Origin: an uncultured Oscillospiraceae bacterium
GTDB taxonomy: Bacteria; Bacillota; Clostridia; Oscillospirales; Oscillospiraceae
Direction of reading: 5' to 3'
DNA: 17,951 bases
Assembly: GCA_934546725.1 (NCBI GenBank)
Contig: CAKTED010000004.1
Coordinates: forward strand, 1-17,951
Both the position numbers and the translations under genes were made by a program. This document shows positions 7,106 to 13,343 of this stretch, piece after piece (the stretch's first letter is position 1; every line of letters begins with the position of its first letter). The notes under the pieces are model-generated. The model was not told where the DNA came from, ran no database searches, and worked only from the letters and a program-made list of their open reading frames with translations.

Positions 7106-8374
7106 TTAGTTTTCGTCTTCCTCGTCCCCGGGGAGAAGTCTGACGCGGAGCTTTTCAACTCGCATGGCCTCGGCCTCCTCGACGGTAACGTCGAGCCGGT
7201 CATAGACGAAGTGATCGCCGACGACGGGGAAGCGGTCGAGCATCTCGACAGCCCAGCCACCCATGGTATCGTACTCCGTCTCAAAATCCTCGGGCGGGGT
7301 ATAATCGATGGATTCAAAGAAATCGTCGACAGTGGTGGCGCCGTCAACAATATAGCTGTCATCGCCGGACTGAACAACGTCGAGCTCGACATCGTCGCTC
7401 TCGTCGAAGATATCGCCGACTATCTCTTCAAGAATGTCCTCCATCGTGAGAATACCCATTGTTCCGCCAAATTCGTCAACGACTATCGCCATCTGGCAGC
7501 GCTTCTTCTTGAATTCCATAAGGATGGACGAAATATTGCGGGTCTTGTGGACAAATATCGGCTCCGTAAGCATATCCTCAAGGTCTATTTCGTCCGGCGG
7601 CTGCGTTATTGCGGCCTTGATAAGCTTCTTTGTGGAAAGAATGCCAACGATGTTATCTATGCTCCTGCGGTAAGCCGGGACGCGCGAATAGCTCAGAAGA
7701 TCCTCGTTTTTAAGGATATCGGCAATATCGTCGTCCAGATCGACGGCGTAAACGTCCACGCGCGGAACGTAAATATCCGCCGCGGCAACATCGGAAAATT
7801 CAATGGCGGATTTTATCAGCTCGCCCTCTTTTTCCGTGAAAACGCCCTCGTCCTCGATGGTTTCGAGGATGGTGACGAGCTCCTCGTCCGTGACCTCGGG
7901 CTCGGGATCGTCCTTTTTCCAAAGCCTTTCAAGCTTTTTCACCAGTGCCGTAACAACGAGCACGACGGGGGAGAAAAGGTACATGAAAAAGCGCAGGATC
8001 TGGGAGAAGGCCTTTGCCAGCACGTCGGCGTAGCTCTTGCCTATTATCTTCGGTATAGTCTCTCCAAAAACGAGCAGCACTGCCGTTGCTATTATCGAGG
8101 CCGCCGCGCTGGTGTTTTTGAAATCGAGATTTATGAGCACCATGGTAACGCAGGCGGTGAAGGCGCTGTTCACAAGCTCGTTACCCACGAGCACCGTTGA
8201 AAGAAAGCGGGGAAAATCGTCGCAGATGGAAAGTACGAGCTTTGCCCGCTTTGAGCCATCCTCCGCGGCCTTGCCGAGCCGCAGCTTGTTGCTTGTGGCA
8301 AAGGCAATCTCGGAGCTGGAGAAGAACGCAGAGCAGAGAACGAGGATGACCATTAATATGTATATTCCGATCAT
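7106..8374 (-). CDS. CNNM/CBS-domain membrane protein (HlyC/CorC family), full length
   Basis: 422 residues with the complete three-part layout of the family. The CNNM (DUF21) membrane domain spans about 1-150 (LCSAFFSSSEIAFATSNKLR, VLVGNELVNS, FGETIPKIIGKSYA). A CBS pair spans about 200-325 (SRVPAYRRSIDNIVGILSTK; VVDEFGGTMGILTMEDILEE). The C-terminal CorC_HlyC domain spans about 340-415 (GATTVDDFF, TMGGWAVEML, FPVVGDHF). These proteins are associated with Mg2+ export or homeostasis, and the CBS pair binds nucleotides. The 'haemolysin' name is historical. The start at 8374 overlaps the stop of the upstream paralogue (ATGA) and has AAGGAGG 7 nt upstream. The open frame continues 52 codons further, but that stretch is Arg-rich and lies within the paralogue gene. 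Confidence 0.93.
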   Translation of the reverse strand: MIGIYILMVILVLCSAFFSSSEIAFATSNKLRLGKAAEDGSKRAKLVLSICDDFPRFLSTVLVGNELVNSAFTACVTMVLINLDFKNTSAAASIIATAVLLVFGETIPKIIGKSYADVLAKAFSQILRFFMYLFSPVVLVVTALVKKLERLWKKDDPEPEVTDEELVTILETIEDEGVFTEKEGELIKSAIEFSDVAAADIYVPRVDVYAVDLDDDIADILKNEDLLSYSRVPAYRRSIDNIVGILSTKKLIKAAITQPPDEIDLEDMLTEPIFVHKTRNISSILMEFKKKRCQMAIVVDEFGGTMGILTMEDILEEIVGDIFDESDDVELDVVQSGDDSYIVDGATTVDDFFESIDYTPPEDFETEYDTMGGWAVEMLDRFPVVGDHFVYDRLDVTVEEAEAMRVEKLRVRLLPGDEEDEN

Positions 8375-9396
8375 TGGCGCGCCTCCTTTGCGGCGGAGGT
8401 ATGCGCGACCTCGTCGTCCTCGTCGTATATTTCGCCGACGAGCTCTTCCATAACGTCCTCCATCGTGATAAAGCCGAGCGCTCGGCCGTCCTCGCCGGTT
8501 ATTACGGCAAAGTGACTGCGCCGGTGGCACAGACCCTCGAACATGGCGTCAAGCTTTGTGTCCGGCGGCACGCAGTACGGCAGCTTCATTACGGCGCTCA
8601 CGTCTATTTCCTGCCCGTGCATTATGCTCACGAGGCAGTCCTTCGTCTGCAAAACGCCCACTATGCGGTCCGGTGTACCGGCGTAGACGGGGATACGCGA
8701 ATATTTTTCTGCGAGAATGAGTTTCTTTATGCTCTCAAAATCGTCGCCGATCTCAATGGCCGTCATTTTATCCAGCGGCATCATGATATCGCCGACGCAG
8801 GTGTCGGAAAACTCTATGGCGGACTGGATAAGCTCACTCTCCTCGGGCTTTATGAGCCCTTCGTCCTCGATGTTTTCAATGATGGACTGAAATTCGTCCT
8901 CCGTCATGGACGGTAGCTCGTGGCGATGGGGCAGAATGAGCTTTACGGCCCCGGCAATGCCGGAAAAAATGAGTGACAGCGGGGTGAGGACGATCATGAG
9001 CGCGGATATGGGCGCGGCGAAAAGGCAGGCAAGCTCGTCGCTGTTTGCCCGCGCTATGTTTTTGGGTATAGTCTCGGCAAAGATGAAGATAAGCACCGTC
9101 ATCACAACGGTGGAAACGGCCGCGCCAACCGTGCCGAAAAGGCGTATGAACATTGACGCTGCGAGAGTGTTCGCGCAGACGTAGCATACGTTTGTGCCTA
9201 TGAGCAGCGTGGAAAGCGCCTTTTCAAAGCGGTTAAGGACATAGTTCGCGCGTATGGCTCGTTTCTCGCCCTCCTCTGCCCGCTTTTTGATACGCATTTT
9301 GTTGCAGTAGGAAAAGGCCGTCTCCGAGCTTGCAAAGAAGCCGCCGAGCAGAATAAGGCAGAGGATCAGGATACTTCGCGGTATACTGTCGTCCAT
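8371..9396 (-). CDS. CNNM/CBS-domain membrane protein lacking the CorC_HlyC domain
   Basis: 341 residues. The CNNM membrane domain (about 1-155) shows GGFFASSETAFSYCNKMRIK, LLIGTNVCYVCANTLAASMF and FAETIPKNIARANSD. A CBS pair follows (about 200-325; SRIPVYAGTPDRIVGVLQTK, FITMEDVMEELVGEIYDE). The protein then stops with a short polar tail (HTSAAKEARQ), so the CorC_HlyC domain of its neighbour is absent. It is a paralogue of the next gene, overlapping it by four bases; co-translation and hetero-oligomer formation are plausible. The likely role is divalent cation (Mg2+) homeostasis in the cytoplasmic membrane. The start at 9396 is the first possible one, since a stop lies four codons upstream. 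Its ribosome binding site (GGAG, 13 nt away) is poor compared with that of the second gene. Confidence 0.9.
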   Translation of the reverse strand: MDDSIPRSILILCLILLGGFFASSETAFSYCNKMRIKKRAEEGEKRAIRANYVLNRFEKALSTLLIGTNVCYVCANTLAASMFIRLFGTVGAAVSTVVMTVLIFIFAETIPKNIARANSDELACLFAAPISALMIVLTPLSLIFSGIAGAVKLILPHRHELPSMTEDEFQSIIENIEDEGLIKPEESELIQSAIEFSDTCVGDIMMPLDKMTAIEIGDDFESIKKLILAEKYSRIPVYAGTPDRIVGVLQTKDCLVSIMHGQEIDVSAVMKLPYCVPPDTKLDAMFEGLCHRRSHFAVITGEDGRALGFITMEDVMEELVGEIYDEDDEVAHTSAAKEARQ

Positions 9397-9421
9397 AAAG
9401 GAATATCAACTCCAACCATAT

Positions 9422-9488
9422 AATAATATATTATTTTTATCTTATCACATATTGCAACAGTTTGCAACTGTTGCGTTTATCACATATT
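9422..9488. repeat. Repeat cluster: 14-bp palindrome, 9-bp inverted repeat and 12-bp direct repeats
   Basis: Three symmetric elements fill the gap between the CHAP-SLH gene and the CNNM pair. They are a perfect palindrome AATAATATATTATT (9422-9435); an inverted repeat GCAACAGTT-TGC-AACTGTTGC (9454-9474) with perfect 9-bp arms; and two copies of TTATCACATATT (9442-9453 and 9477-9488) that flank the inverted repeat 35 bp apart. The second copy contains the last codon and stop of the CHAP-SLH gene. The hairpin has no T-run on either strand, so it is a weak terminator candidate. TTGCAA at 9452-9457 could be a -35 for the CNNM operon, with the AT-rich palindrome near the -10. Confidence 0.6.
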
Positions 9489-11153
9489 TCCGCCGTTTAA
9501 AAAGCTGCCGAGCATGCCGCAGCCTTCGGCGCGGCCGAGGACGGTTTTGGGAGAGAGCGAGTCGCGTCCCTCAAAGCCGCAGGCCTTCAGCAGGCCGCTG
9601 TTGTGCGCCCATATGATGGCCTCGATAGAAGAAAGAGATACCGTGCCGATATCGTTATAGGCAAAGAGCGAGCGGAGCGTATCAAGAGTTATGTCCTTAT
9701 CGCTCACGGCCTCGGCGGCGCCGGTATACACGGCGTAGGAATAAAGATATTTCACGGCCTCCTCGCGGGATATTCCGGCGTTCGGCGAAAGACTGCCGCC
9801 GGCCGGGGCGAGCCCTGCGTTATATGCCCATGTGACGGCCTCGGCGAACCAGTCGTCCGCCTTTATGTCGCTGTATGGCAGAACGGTGCTTTCAACGGCC
9901 TTCCCGCCGTCCACACGGTAGAGCAGCATGAGGAACTGCGCGCGGGTGAGCTTCGATTCCGTGCCGAAGCGGTGCTCCGAAACACCGTTTACATAGCCGC
10001 GCTTTACCATTTCGCGCACGGCGTCGTAGTTGATGTCCCCCTCCTTTATATCCGCAAAAACGTTTGCCCAGCCCTCGGAATCGTAGCTGACTACGTAGGC
10101 CGTGGTATCCTCCGTTTTGCCGGAGGCGTCGTTTTTCCATACGGCGTAGAAGGTGAAGCTCGCGTTATCGTTTTTTGACCAGCTGCCGTCTATTACGACG
10201 GAGGCGTTGTCCTCATAGACCTTTCTTCTGAGCTTTCTGGAGATGATGTCCGCCTCGCTCATAAAGCCGTTTTTCTCCGTGAGCCAGAAGCCGTCCTCGT
10301 CGCGCTTTACATACCAGCCCTCGAATGAGCAGCCGGTTTTCCACGTCCAGTGCTTGTTATCGACCTCCTCGGCCAGCTCCTCGTCGCTCTCGCGCTCCTC
10401 GGGCGCGTTTTTGTAAAGGCCGAGAGTCGCCCCGGCGGTTATGTACTGCGACCGGCGCTTGCCCTCGCCGCCGTTGAGGTCATAGTTCACGGCGTAGATA
10501 TTGCCGCTCTTTATGAGGGAGGGGTCGCAGGCGGAGGAGCTGTAAACGCCGTAGCCCTTGATATAGTCGTCGTCCGGCTTGTAGCGCATTACGCGCACCA
10601 TGTCGCGCGAATTGCCCTCCACGGTGAAAATGTATCCGTCGCGCACGCTCATCACAATGCCGACGTGCGACCACTCCTCGCCCTCCTCGGCAAAGAAGAT
10701 TATATCGCCGGGAATTGGGGTATACTCGCCCTTTGCACGGAATTTTACGCCGAAATACGGCGCTCTCGCCACGCGGGAGTTTGCGATAACGCCGGTGGGG
10801 ATGCGCGCCTGCCGGGCGCACCAGGAGATGAACATCGCGCACCAGGCGTAGCCGTCGCAGTCGCTGAAATAGCCGTACTCGGTGTAGTTCCCGTCCGAGG
10901 TCATGTTCATCCCGTCGCGGTCCCGCCTGCCCGCACCCTCGTGGTAGCCCACCTGCGTGAGAGCAACGTTTACAAGGTCGGCGCGGTAGTTGCCCGTGAG
11001 CTGAAGGCTGCCGAGCTTCTGATAGTAGCTGCTCGAGGCATAGGCGCCGGTAACGTTATACGTTGGGCTTACGGCCCCCGCGGGAGCGGCAAGACCGGCG
11101 GTAAGCGCTGCCGAAAGCAGCAGAGAGCATATTTTTACCGAATGCTTTTTCAT
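9480..11153 (-). CDS. Secreted CHAP-domain cell-wall hydrolase with InlB-type repeat and SLH domains
   Basis: 557 residues. The signal peptide is MKKHSVK plus a hydrophobic core, with likely cleavage after APAGA (about 27). Residues 55-205 form a CHAP cysteine amidase/peptidase domain: Cys105 in GYAWCAMFISWC, His163 in EWSHVGIVM, and Glu179/Asn181 in TVEGNS. About 225-345 resembles a Listeria-Bacteroides (InlB B-type) repeat (AVNYDLNGGEG, GCSFEGWYVKRDEDG, FTFYAVWKN). From about 380 to the end there are three S-layer-homology repeats (VFADIKEGDINYDAVREMVK; YSDIKADDWFAEAVTWAYNAG; SIEAIIWAHNSGLL), which anchor proteins to pyruvylated wall polymers. The likely role is peptidoglycan cleavage at the surface, in growth or separation. 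The start is the MKK ATG, which gives a proper signal peptide, but AAGAGG is 12 nt away. A 291-nt hairpin-rich leader precedes it. Confidence 0.9.
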   Translation of the reverse strand: MKKHSVKICSLLLSAALTAGLAAPAGAVSPTYNVTGAYASSSYYQKLGSLQLTGNYRADLVNVALTQVGYHEGAGRRDRDGMNMTSDGNYTEYGYFSDCDGYAWCAMFISWCARQARIPTGVIANSRVARAPYFGVKFRAKGEYTPIPGDIIFFAEEGEEWSHVGIVMSVRDGYIFTVEGNSRDMVRVMRYKPDDDYIKGYGVYSSSACDPSLIKSGNIYAVNYDLNGGEGKRRSQYITAGATLGLYKNAPEERESDEELAEEVDNKHWTWKTGCSFEGWYVKRDEDGFWLTEKNGFMSEADIISRKLRRKVYEDNASVVIDGSWSKNDNASFTFYAVWKNDASGKTEDTTAYVVSYDSEGWANVFADIKEGDINYDAVREMVKRGYVNGVSEHRFGTESKLTRAQFLMLLYRVDGGKAVESTVLPYSDIKADDWFAEAVTWAYNAGLAPAGGSLSPNAGISREEAVKYLYSYAVYTGAAEAVSDKDITLDTLRSLFAYNDIGTVSLSSIEAIIWAHNSGLLKACGFEGRDSLSPKTVLGRAEGCGMLGSFLNGGNM

Positions 11154-11444
11154 CGTATGTATCATCCTCTTATGTATATTATCTCTCGCGAAAATGCAGG
11201 CATTTCCGCGAAGAGATGCAGCCCGCCGCGCGCACTCGCTCTGCTCGCACACTTGCGGGCTGAGAAGTGTTTTTCCGAGGTACAGAAAGTGAATTGCCCC
11301 GAAGGGGCAGGAGAAGACCCGCTGGAGGGCACCCCCGGAAAAAACGTGATTTGATTTTATTCCGTCATCTGCGGATGACGGAACTCTGTGAGACTCTTTC
11401 GTAATAACAGCGCAGAAAGTACTTTCACGACAGGTTGATCATGT
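11154..11444 (-). other. Hairpin-rich 5' region of the CHAP-SLH gene, candidate structured leader
   Basis: A 291-nt gap without a plausible gene. Read 5'->3' on the minus strand it holds four ordered structures. (1) TTCCGTCATC/GATGACGGAA at 11360-11383, perfect 10 bp. (2) A helix closed by 11331-11345 with 11269-11281 (GTTTTTTCCGGGGGT with ACCTCGGAAAAAC), enclosing a 6-bp hairpin at 11295-11309. (3) CAGCCCGC/GCGGGCTG at 11219-11226 and 11255-11262, with a 28-nt G-rich loop containing repeated GCGAG. (4) A 17-bp stem at 11181-11217 with one bulge, ending 9 nt before AAGAGG (11166-11171). No T-run follows any stem. I do not recognise a known riboswitch core. A palindrome GAAAGTACTTTC lies at 11415-11426. 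No convincing promoter was found. Confidence 0.5.
11360..11383. terminator. Perfect 10-bp hairpin after the Cys-rich gene, weak terminator candidate
   Basis: TTCCGTCATC, a 4-nt loop, then GATGACGGAA, located 61 nt past the stop of the minus-strand Cys-rich gene. The sequence following it on that strand (TAAAATCAAATC) is not a T-tract. It could instead be the first element of the leader of the next gene. Confidence 0.35.
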
Positions 11445-11654
11445 TTAAAGCCTGAAATCTTCCTCAGACAGAGCGCCCGTCACGGGCTTTGACGGTGCTT
11501 CCGGAACGCGCTTCAGCGGATCGTATTCAAAGCGGCGGCAGTGCCCCCAGCTTTTTACAACGCCCTTTTTGACGCACATGACTGATTCGTCGTCAAGCCA
11601 GGAACCGTTAAGACAGTATGAGCAGCATGGCTCGATATTTTTTCTGAACAGCAT
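11445..11654 (-). CDS. Small Cys-rich hypothetical protein, possible zinc-binding
   Basis: 69 residues starting MLFRKNIEPCCSYCLNG. Five cysteines occur as CCxxC (about 10-14), VMC (about 27) and GHC (about 39), a spacing suggestive of a four-Cys metal site. The C-terminus DPLKRVPEAP...LSEEDFRL is typical of a small uncharacterised protein I associate with Oscillospiraceae-type clostridia; its function is unknown. The frame is open up to an ATG at 11708, but that codon sits between a TATAAT element and its predicted start point. The ATG at 11654 is therefore preferred. GGGAGG is 14 nt upstream, a long spacing. The gene lies between the ylbJ-like gene and the CHAP-SLH gene on the same strand, with its own promoter. 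Confidence 0.72.
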   Translation of the reverse strand: MLFRKNIEPCCSYCLNGSWLDDESVMCVKKGVVKSWGHCRRFEYDPLKRVPEAPSKPVTGALSEEDFRL

Positions 11655-11710
11655 TTTTATTAAATACGCCTCCCAAAGCCGTTCCAGCGATACGTTGACA
11701 CATGCCATTC

Positions 11711-11739
11711 ATTATAATATATTTCCTCTGTTTTTTCCA
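11711..11739 (-). promoter_or_regulatory. Promoter of the small Cys-rich gene, inside the 3' end of the ylbJ-like gene
   Basis: TGGAAA (11734-11739), a 17-nt spacer and TATAAT (11711-11716) on the minus strand, the same hexamers and spacing as at the MATE promoter. It overlaps the last codons and stop of the ylbJ-like gene and predicts a start near 11704. Confidence 0.6.
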
Positions 11740-12902
11740 GCCCTTTTTGCATACTTTTTTGCCCCCTTGCGGACAAAAACAGCGATGATCGCCGCAAGGA
11801 GCAGGGCGCAGCCGAGCGATACCGCCAGAATGAGCCCCGTGTCCGCGTCCGCAAGGCCGCTCACCTGTCCGGCGAGGTATGCCGCGGCCTCCGACTCAAA
11901 GGGAAAGACGAGAAAGATTATTTTCACGAGAGCCACGGAGATAAGCCCGTGAACGAGCTTTCCGAGAATGTACGTTTTTGCGGAAAGTCCGCTGCTGCAC
12001 AGAAAAGTAAGCGTCTGGCAGTGAATGGAAAGCCCGGCCCAGCCGAGCATGAAGGCGGCCATTGCCGCCTCGCGGCCCATGCTCCCCTCCGCCTCCGTCA
12101 GGCTCCATACTCCGGAGGAAAGCTCGATGGCTCCGGTCAGCAGCCGGGCGGCGTCGGATCGGTCCAGCCCGAACGGGGCGAGTGGGACGGCGAGCAGCCG
12201 CGCGGCGGCGTCGAGCGCGCCGGAGACGAAGAGCAGCTTTATGAAAACCGTGAAGAAAATGACGAAGCCGCAGATGTTCAGCGTGGAAGTGACCGCGCCG
12301 GAAACGGACGAGGTGAAGGCCTCGGCAAAGCTCTTTCGCGCCGCCGGGGCCCTCGTCGACCGCCGCGTGCCTCCGCTGCCGGAGCCGTGGTATGAGCGGA
12401 AGCATACGCCCGTTATAACGGACGCGGCCGCGTGGACAAGATAGAGCAGCAGCCCCACGCGGCTGCTGGAAAATACGCTCGCGCCGACGACGCCGAGTAT
12501 GAACGCGGGCCCGGAATTGTTGCAGAAGCTCAAAAGCCGTTCCGCCTCGCCACGGCTGCATTCGCCGTGCTCATAAAGCGCTATCGCCGTCCTTGCGCCG
12601 ACGGGGTAGCCGCCGATGAAGCCGAGAGCCAGCGCGGCGGAGCACGCGCCGCCAACGTTGAAAAGCCGCCGCATGACGGGAGCCATGAGCCTGCCGAGGC
12701 CTTCGGCAAGACCGAGCTCCACGGCCATGGACGAGACGACGAAAAACGGAAAGAGCGAGGGGACGATAACGCCCATGCAGAGCGAAAGACCGTCCGACGC
12801 CGCGCTTACCGAGAGCCTGGGGTATATCAGCAGCCCGGCCGCGCTTATGACGAGCGCGGCGCAGCCGAGAACCCTGTAAACCGCCGTTCGCCTGATACGC
12901 AT
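11712..12902 (-). CDS. ylbJ: YlbJ-like sporulation integral membrane protein (nucleoside-recognition/Gate domain)
   Basis: 396 residues, close to the roughly 400 usual for YlbJ, with about nine hydrophobic helices. The motifs fit the Gate-domain family: VIVPSLFPFFVVSSMAVELG (44-63), GFIGGYPVGARTA, ERLLSFCNNSGPAFILGVVG and, in the second half, GLSIHCQTLTFL. The central loop (about 168-192) is unusually basic and Ser/Gly-rich (YHGSGSGGTRRSTRAPAARK). In Bacillus, YlbJ is a sporulation protein of the mother cell needed for normal spore coat or resistance; the transported molecule is unknown. GGGAGGTG lies 8 nt before the ATG. The gene is divergent from yqfC-yqfD, which supports the sporulation assignment. 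Related Gate proteins such as SpmA/SpmB are possible alternatives but differ in length. Confidence 0.82.
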   Translation of the reverse strand: MRIRRTAVYRVLGCAALVISAAGLLIYPRLSVSAASDGLSLCMGVIVPSLFPFFVVSSMAVELGLAEGLGRLMAPVMRRLFNVGGACSAALALGFIGGYPVGARTAIALYEHGECSRGEAERLLSFCNNSGPAFILGVVGASVFSSSRVGLLLYLVHAAASVITGVCFRSYHGSGSGGTRRSTRAPAARKSFAEAFTSSVSGAVTSTLNICGFVIFFTVFIKLLFVSGALDAAARLLAVPLAPFGLDRSDAARLLTGAIELSSGVWSLTEAEGSMGREAAMAAFMLGWAGLSIHCQTLTFLCSSGLSAKTYILGKLVHGLISVALVKIIFLVFPFESEAAAYLAGQVSGLADADTGLILAVSLGCALLLAAIIAVFVRKGAKKYAKRAGKNRGNIL

Positions 12903-12935
12903 TATTCAGCACCTCCCCCATTTGAGCCGTAAGCA

Positions 12936-12964
12936 ATGATATTCGCGCGTGTGCGGAGATATTA
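12936..12964 (-). promoter_or_regulatory. Candidate sigma-E-type promoter of the ylbJ-like gene
   Basis: On the minus strand, TAATATC (12958-12964), a 14-nt spacer and AATATCAT (12936-12943). This resembles the sigma-E pattern (KMATATT, 13-15 nt, CATACAMT) at 6 of 7 and 5 of 8 positions. No sigma-A promoter stands out here. It rests on pattern similarity and the sporulation context. Confidence 0.35.
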
Positions 12965-13003
12965 CAGCGGAGTGAGCCGCCCGCCGTCCGCGCGCGAAAG
13001 GGG

Positions 13004-13032
13004 TGAAGTTTTGCCGCGCCGCTGCATAAGCT
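13004..13032 (+). promoter_or_regulatory. Candidate sigma-E/K-type promoter of yqfC-yqfD
   Basis: TGAAGTT (13004-13010), a 14-nt spacer and CATAAGCT (13025-13032), a weak match to the sigma-E elements. The predicted start near 13039 would leave a leader of about 14 nt with GGGGGGAG before the ATG. Confidence 0.3.
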
Positions 13033-13052
13033 TATCCGAAGGGGGGAGCAGC

Positions 13053-13343
13053 ATGAAAAAGGGCAGGGCGGCGCTCGAGGGCGCGAGCCGCGCGCTCGGG
13101 CTGCCGCTTGAATATGCCGCGGGCCTGCCGAGAGTGGAGCTTGACGGCTTTTCGAGAGTGCGGATAGAGTCGCACAGGGGCGTTCAAGAATATGGCCGCG
13201 AGCTGATAGAGCTGTCAGCAAGGGGTGCGGGGATACGCGTGAGCGGCACGGGACTGGGGCTGAGGTGCCTTACGGCGGAGCTTGCCGTCATTGAGGGACG
13301 GATAAAAAGCGTGGAATTCATTTACGGGGAGGACGGGGAATGA
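13053..13343 (+). CDS. yqfC: Sporulation protein YqfC
   Basis: 96 residues, as expected for YqfC (about 90-100). A basic N-terminus (MKKGRAALEG) is followed by the family pattern ALGLPLEYAAGLPRVELDGFSRVRIESHRGV and YGRELIELSARGAGIRVSGTGL, ending IEGRIKSVEFIY. In Bacillus, yqfC is transcribed in the mother cell under sigma-E together with yqfD; its molecular role is not known. The frame is open to an ATG at 12936, but the extra 39 residues are Arg-rich and unlike the family. The ATG at 13053 follows GGGGGGAG by 4 nt. It overlaps yqfD by four bases (ATGA). Confidence 0.9.
   Translation: MKKGRAALEGASRALGLPLEYAAGLPRVELDGFSRVRIESHRGVQEYGRELIELSARGAGIRVSGTGLGLRCLTAELAVIEGRIKSVEFIYGEDGE

Noticed and set aside
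7031..8200. Long open frame of 389 codons on the plus strand opposite the CNNM/CBS gene
   Set aside because: It is antisense to a clearly identified conserved protein, has no ribosome binding site or recognisable domain, and is explained by GC-rich codon use in the real gene.
8375..8530. N-terminal extension of the second CNNM/CBS protein
   Set aside because: The extra 52 residues are strongly Arg-rich and unlike the family, and they lie within the paralogue gene. The ATG at 8374 has AAGGAGG at 7 nt.
9442..9488. CRISPR-like direct repeats
   Set aside because: Only two short copies with a symmetric spacer, no further repeats and no cas genes.
11154..11252. N-terminal extension of the CHAP-SLH protein by 33 residues
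   Set aside because: It would place a polar Cys/Arg-rich stretch before a perfect signal peptide and overlaps two strong hairpins.
10350..11354. Open frame of 334 codons on the plus strand opposite the CHAP-SLH gene and its leader
   Set aside because: Ala/Val/Gly-rich composition without motifs, antisense to a gene with catalytic residues and SLH repeats.
11154..11444. Known riboswitch classes (ydaO/cyclic-di-AMP, GEMM, TPP, SAM, FMN, T-box) or SRP/6S RNA
   Set aside because: I compared by eye with the conserved cores I know. A lone CTGAGA on the plus strand recalls TPP, but the rest of its core is missing. No class was supported.
12936..13052. N-terminal extension of YqfC by 39 residues
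   Set aside because: YqfC proteins are about 90-100 residues. The extension is Arg/Ser-rich and covers the likely promoter region.
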